DNA from: Rhynchopus sp. YZ270_cl-10
Lineage: Eukaryota; Euglenozoa; Diplonemea; Diplonemida; Diplonemidae
DNA length: 64,000 nt
Direction: 5' to 3'
Assembly (NCBI GenBank): GCA_964035575.1
Contig: OZ037918.1
Span: 248,001-312,000 of the forward strand
Under the pieces are notes generated by a model. The model made no database searches, had not been told where the DNA came from, and saw nothing but the letters and a program-made list of their open reading frames with translations. Shown here one piece after another: positions 62,791 through 64,000 of this stretch. The first letter of the stretch is position 1. Each line of letters opens with the position of its first letter. A program made the translations under genes and the position numbers.

Positions 62791-64000
62791 TCATGCCCTT
62801 CTCCCTTTTTTCGGCGCCTTTCCACCACAGAGGACTGAAAGCTGCTGATCCAAAAAGGCCTGCACTTTGTCTGGCAGAGGATCGAAGGGGGATGGGTTTG
62901 TGTAGGCACTTAGGGCTGCTATGAATTCTTCAAACTCGCTTAGGACCATGGTATGGGCGTCGTCGTCACTTTGCGACGAACGGAAGAGCTCCGCCACTTC
63001 TGCTGCAGTAATACGCTTCGGCACCAGCCCTGCATCGGTCAGGATCTGCACCGTGCCGTCTAAGGCTAGAACGCCTGGAGAGGATGGCCCAGCTACACCA
63101 CCACCACCACCACCACCTCCTCCACCTGCCCCCTCTGTACCTTCAGCTGCATATTTTGCAAACAACTTCGCTGTCTTCGCTCGATGTCTTCGTAACACAG
63201 CTTGAACCGGCTCAGACCATACCGCCGTTCTAAAATCAGAGGACGGTTGGATCGCCATTCCCGCCTTAGGAATGACGTTCTGCTCAAACAGAGTTTTAGT
63301 AGCATATTTATGTTGGTGGGCGTCTTTGGTAATATCCCCGCTCGCTTTGGCGCCATATTTTATAACCGCAATTCGGATTAATGCCTGGAGAAATCGTGGT
63401 GGTGAGAGTAAAGTGTCTTCTGTAGTATTTTGCGGCGCCTTACTGCGGAAGAGGACATCAGCGAAGAGTTGTGCGGACTGTGCTTTGGTAAATGAAGCGT
63501 CAATCAGGTCACATTCGCAACAGAACCGCCAGAACTGCCCGGAATCAACCCCTCGCCGTTTTTCATCCCCACCACCACTATAGTGTGCAAACGCTTTTTT
63601 TACGAAAGGGAAATACCCTTCTAATCCTTTTAGCAGTGTTTGCAGGGCCTCACCTTGCCCTTCCCCTGCACTTTCGGGAGGGTAGAGCTCTGGTAGATTT
63701 GAGGGTGTCAATTCGAAGTAGGTTAGCTGCTCTTTTTGGAGCTCTTTCTCTTCTTGTTTGGTGTAGAGACGAGCATGGGTGCCTTGAGCCCGGCAGGTTC
63801 CAAGATAGAGGGTGTATTCGTCTATAGCGAGAACCCGTTTGACCCATTCGTTGAGCTCGCTTTTGAGCAGCATAAAACCTTCCCAGGATCCGCGGAGTGC
63901 GCCGGAAGAGAGGACGTCGCGCATTTCCAACTCGATGCCGTCTGATGCGTCTGCACGATCGTTGTGCCATAAGGTGCTTAGAATGGCCACCACGGCCTCC
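62791..64000 (-). CDS. p25-alpha/EF-hand-like protein, C-terminal part (runs off right edge)
   Basis: The open frame enters from the right edge with no start codon in view (first residues EAVVAILSTLWHNDRAD), so at least 402 C-terminal residues are present. Two similar helical modules are visible. The first has a core of SGQFWRFCCECDLIDASFTK, then AQLFADVLFR and PPRFLQALIRIAVIKYG. The second, near the end, has ITAAEVAELFRSS and LSEFEEFIAALSAYT. The pattern resembles p25-alpha/TPPP-like and EF-hand-like modules found in ciliary proteins, without good calcium ligands. A poly-Gly run separates them. The tail KAPKKGRRA is basic. I cannot name the protein; a flagellar role is an inference. Confidence 0.75.
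   Translation of the reverse strand, partial: EAVVAILSTLWHNDRADASDGIELEMRDVLSSGALRGSWEGFMLLKSELNEWVKRVLAIDEYTLYLGTCRAQGTHARLYTKQEEKELQKEQLTYFELTPSNLPELYPPESAGEGQGEALQTLLKGLEGYFPFVKKAFAHYSGGGDEKRRGVDSGQFWRFCCECDLIDASFTKAQSAQLFADVLFRSKAPQNTTEDTLLSPPRFLQALIRIAVIKYGAKASGDITKDAHQHKYATKTLFEQNVIPKAGMAIQPSSDFRTAVWSEPVQAVLRRHRAKTAKLFAKYAAEGTEGAGGGGGGGGGGVAGPSSPGVLALDGTVQILTDAGLVPKRITAAEVAELFRSSQSDDDAHTMVLSEFEEFIAALSAYTNPSPFDPLPDKVQAFLDQQLSVLCGGKAPKKGRRA

Overview
This is nuclear DNA of a flagellated protist. It has eukaryotic cis-spliced genes with GT..AG introns (donors mostly GTATGT or GTATGG), the standard genetic code, long AT-rich spacers full of A and T homopolymer runs, and proteins such as centrin, a MAK/ICK-type kinase, a three-domain tRNA ligase and a NERD1-like FG-GAP protein. 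All 14 genes I can support lie on the minus strand. Many have a pyrimidine-rich tract plus AG a few to about 20 bases before the start codon. One-strand gene order plus these sites suggests polycistronic transcription with trans-splicing, as in Euglenozoa, and the frequent cis introns would then favour a diplonemid- or euglenid-like lineage over a kinetoplastid. This placement is inference; no spliced-leader or rRNA sequence was found to confirm it.

Layout from left to right, all genes on the minus strand: the 5' part of an unknown gene (1-350); a 1705-residue secreted Ser/Thr/Ala-rich repeat protein (1828-6945); a two-exon centrin (8285-9229); an acylated PDZ protein with an ADP-ribosyltransferase-like region (12514-14973); a two-exon small one-pass membrane protein (16460-17168); an eight-exon NERD1-like gene (18369-24312) whose second intron holds a 2.5 kb AT-rich repeat array and a hAT-like element; a TRL1-type tRNA ligase (25295-28261); about 6 kb of spacer with inverted-repeat elements; a four-exon Tudor-like/EF-hand-like gene (34140-36149); about 6 kb of spacer with nested inverted-repeat elements; a four-exon MAK/ICK kinase (42029-44393); four tandem paralogues of a prominin/Tweety-like five-pass membrane protein (46422-62372); and the 3' part of a p25-alpha/EF-hand-like gene (62791 to the right edge).

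Several of these genes (centrin, MAK/ICK kinase, prominin-like proteins, the p25-alpha-like protein and perhaps the acylated PDZ protein) fit a role in the flagellum or its membrane, though each link rests on family resemblance only.

The most unusual content is in spacers and introns. At least ten families of short (about 40-125 base) interspersed repeats occur, and every copy I recognised points the same way, opposite to the genes. Several can fold into hairpins whose pairing is kept while the stem sequence changes between copies. Larger foldback or TIR elements have inserted among them; one sits inside a hairpin repeat with a 6-base target duplication.
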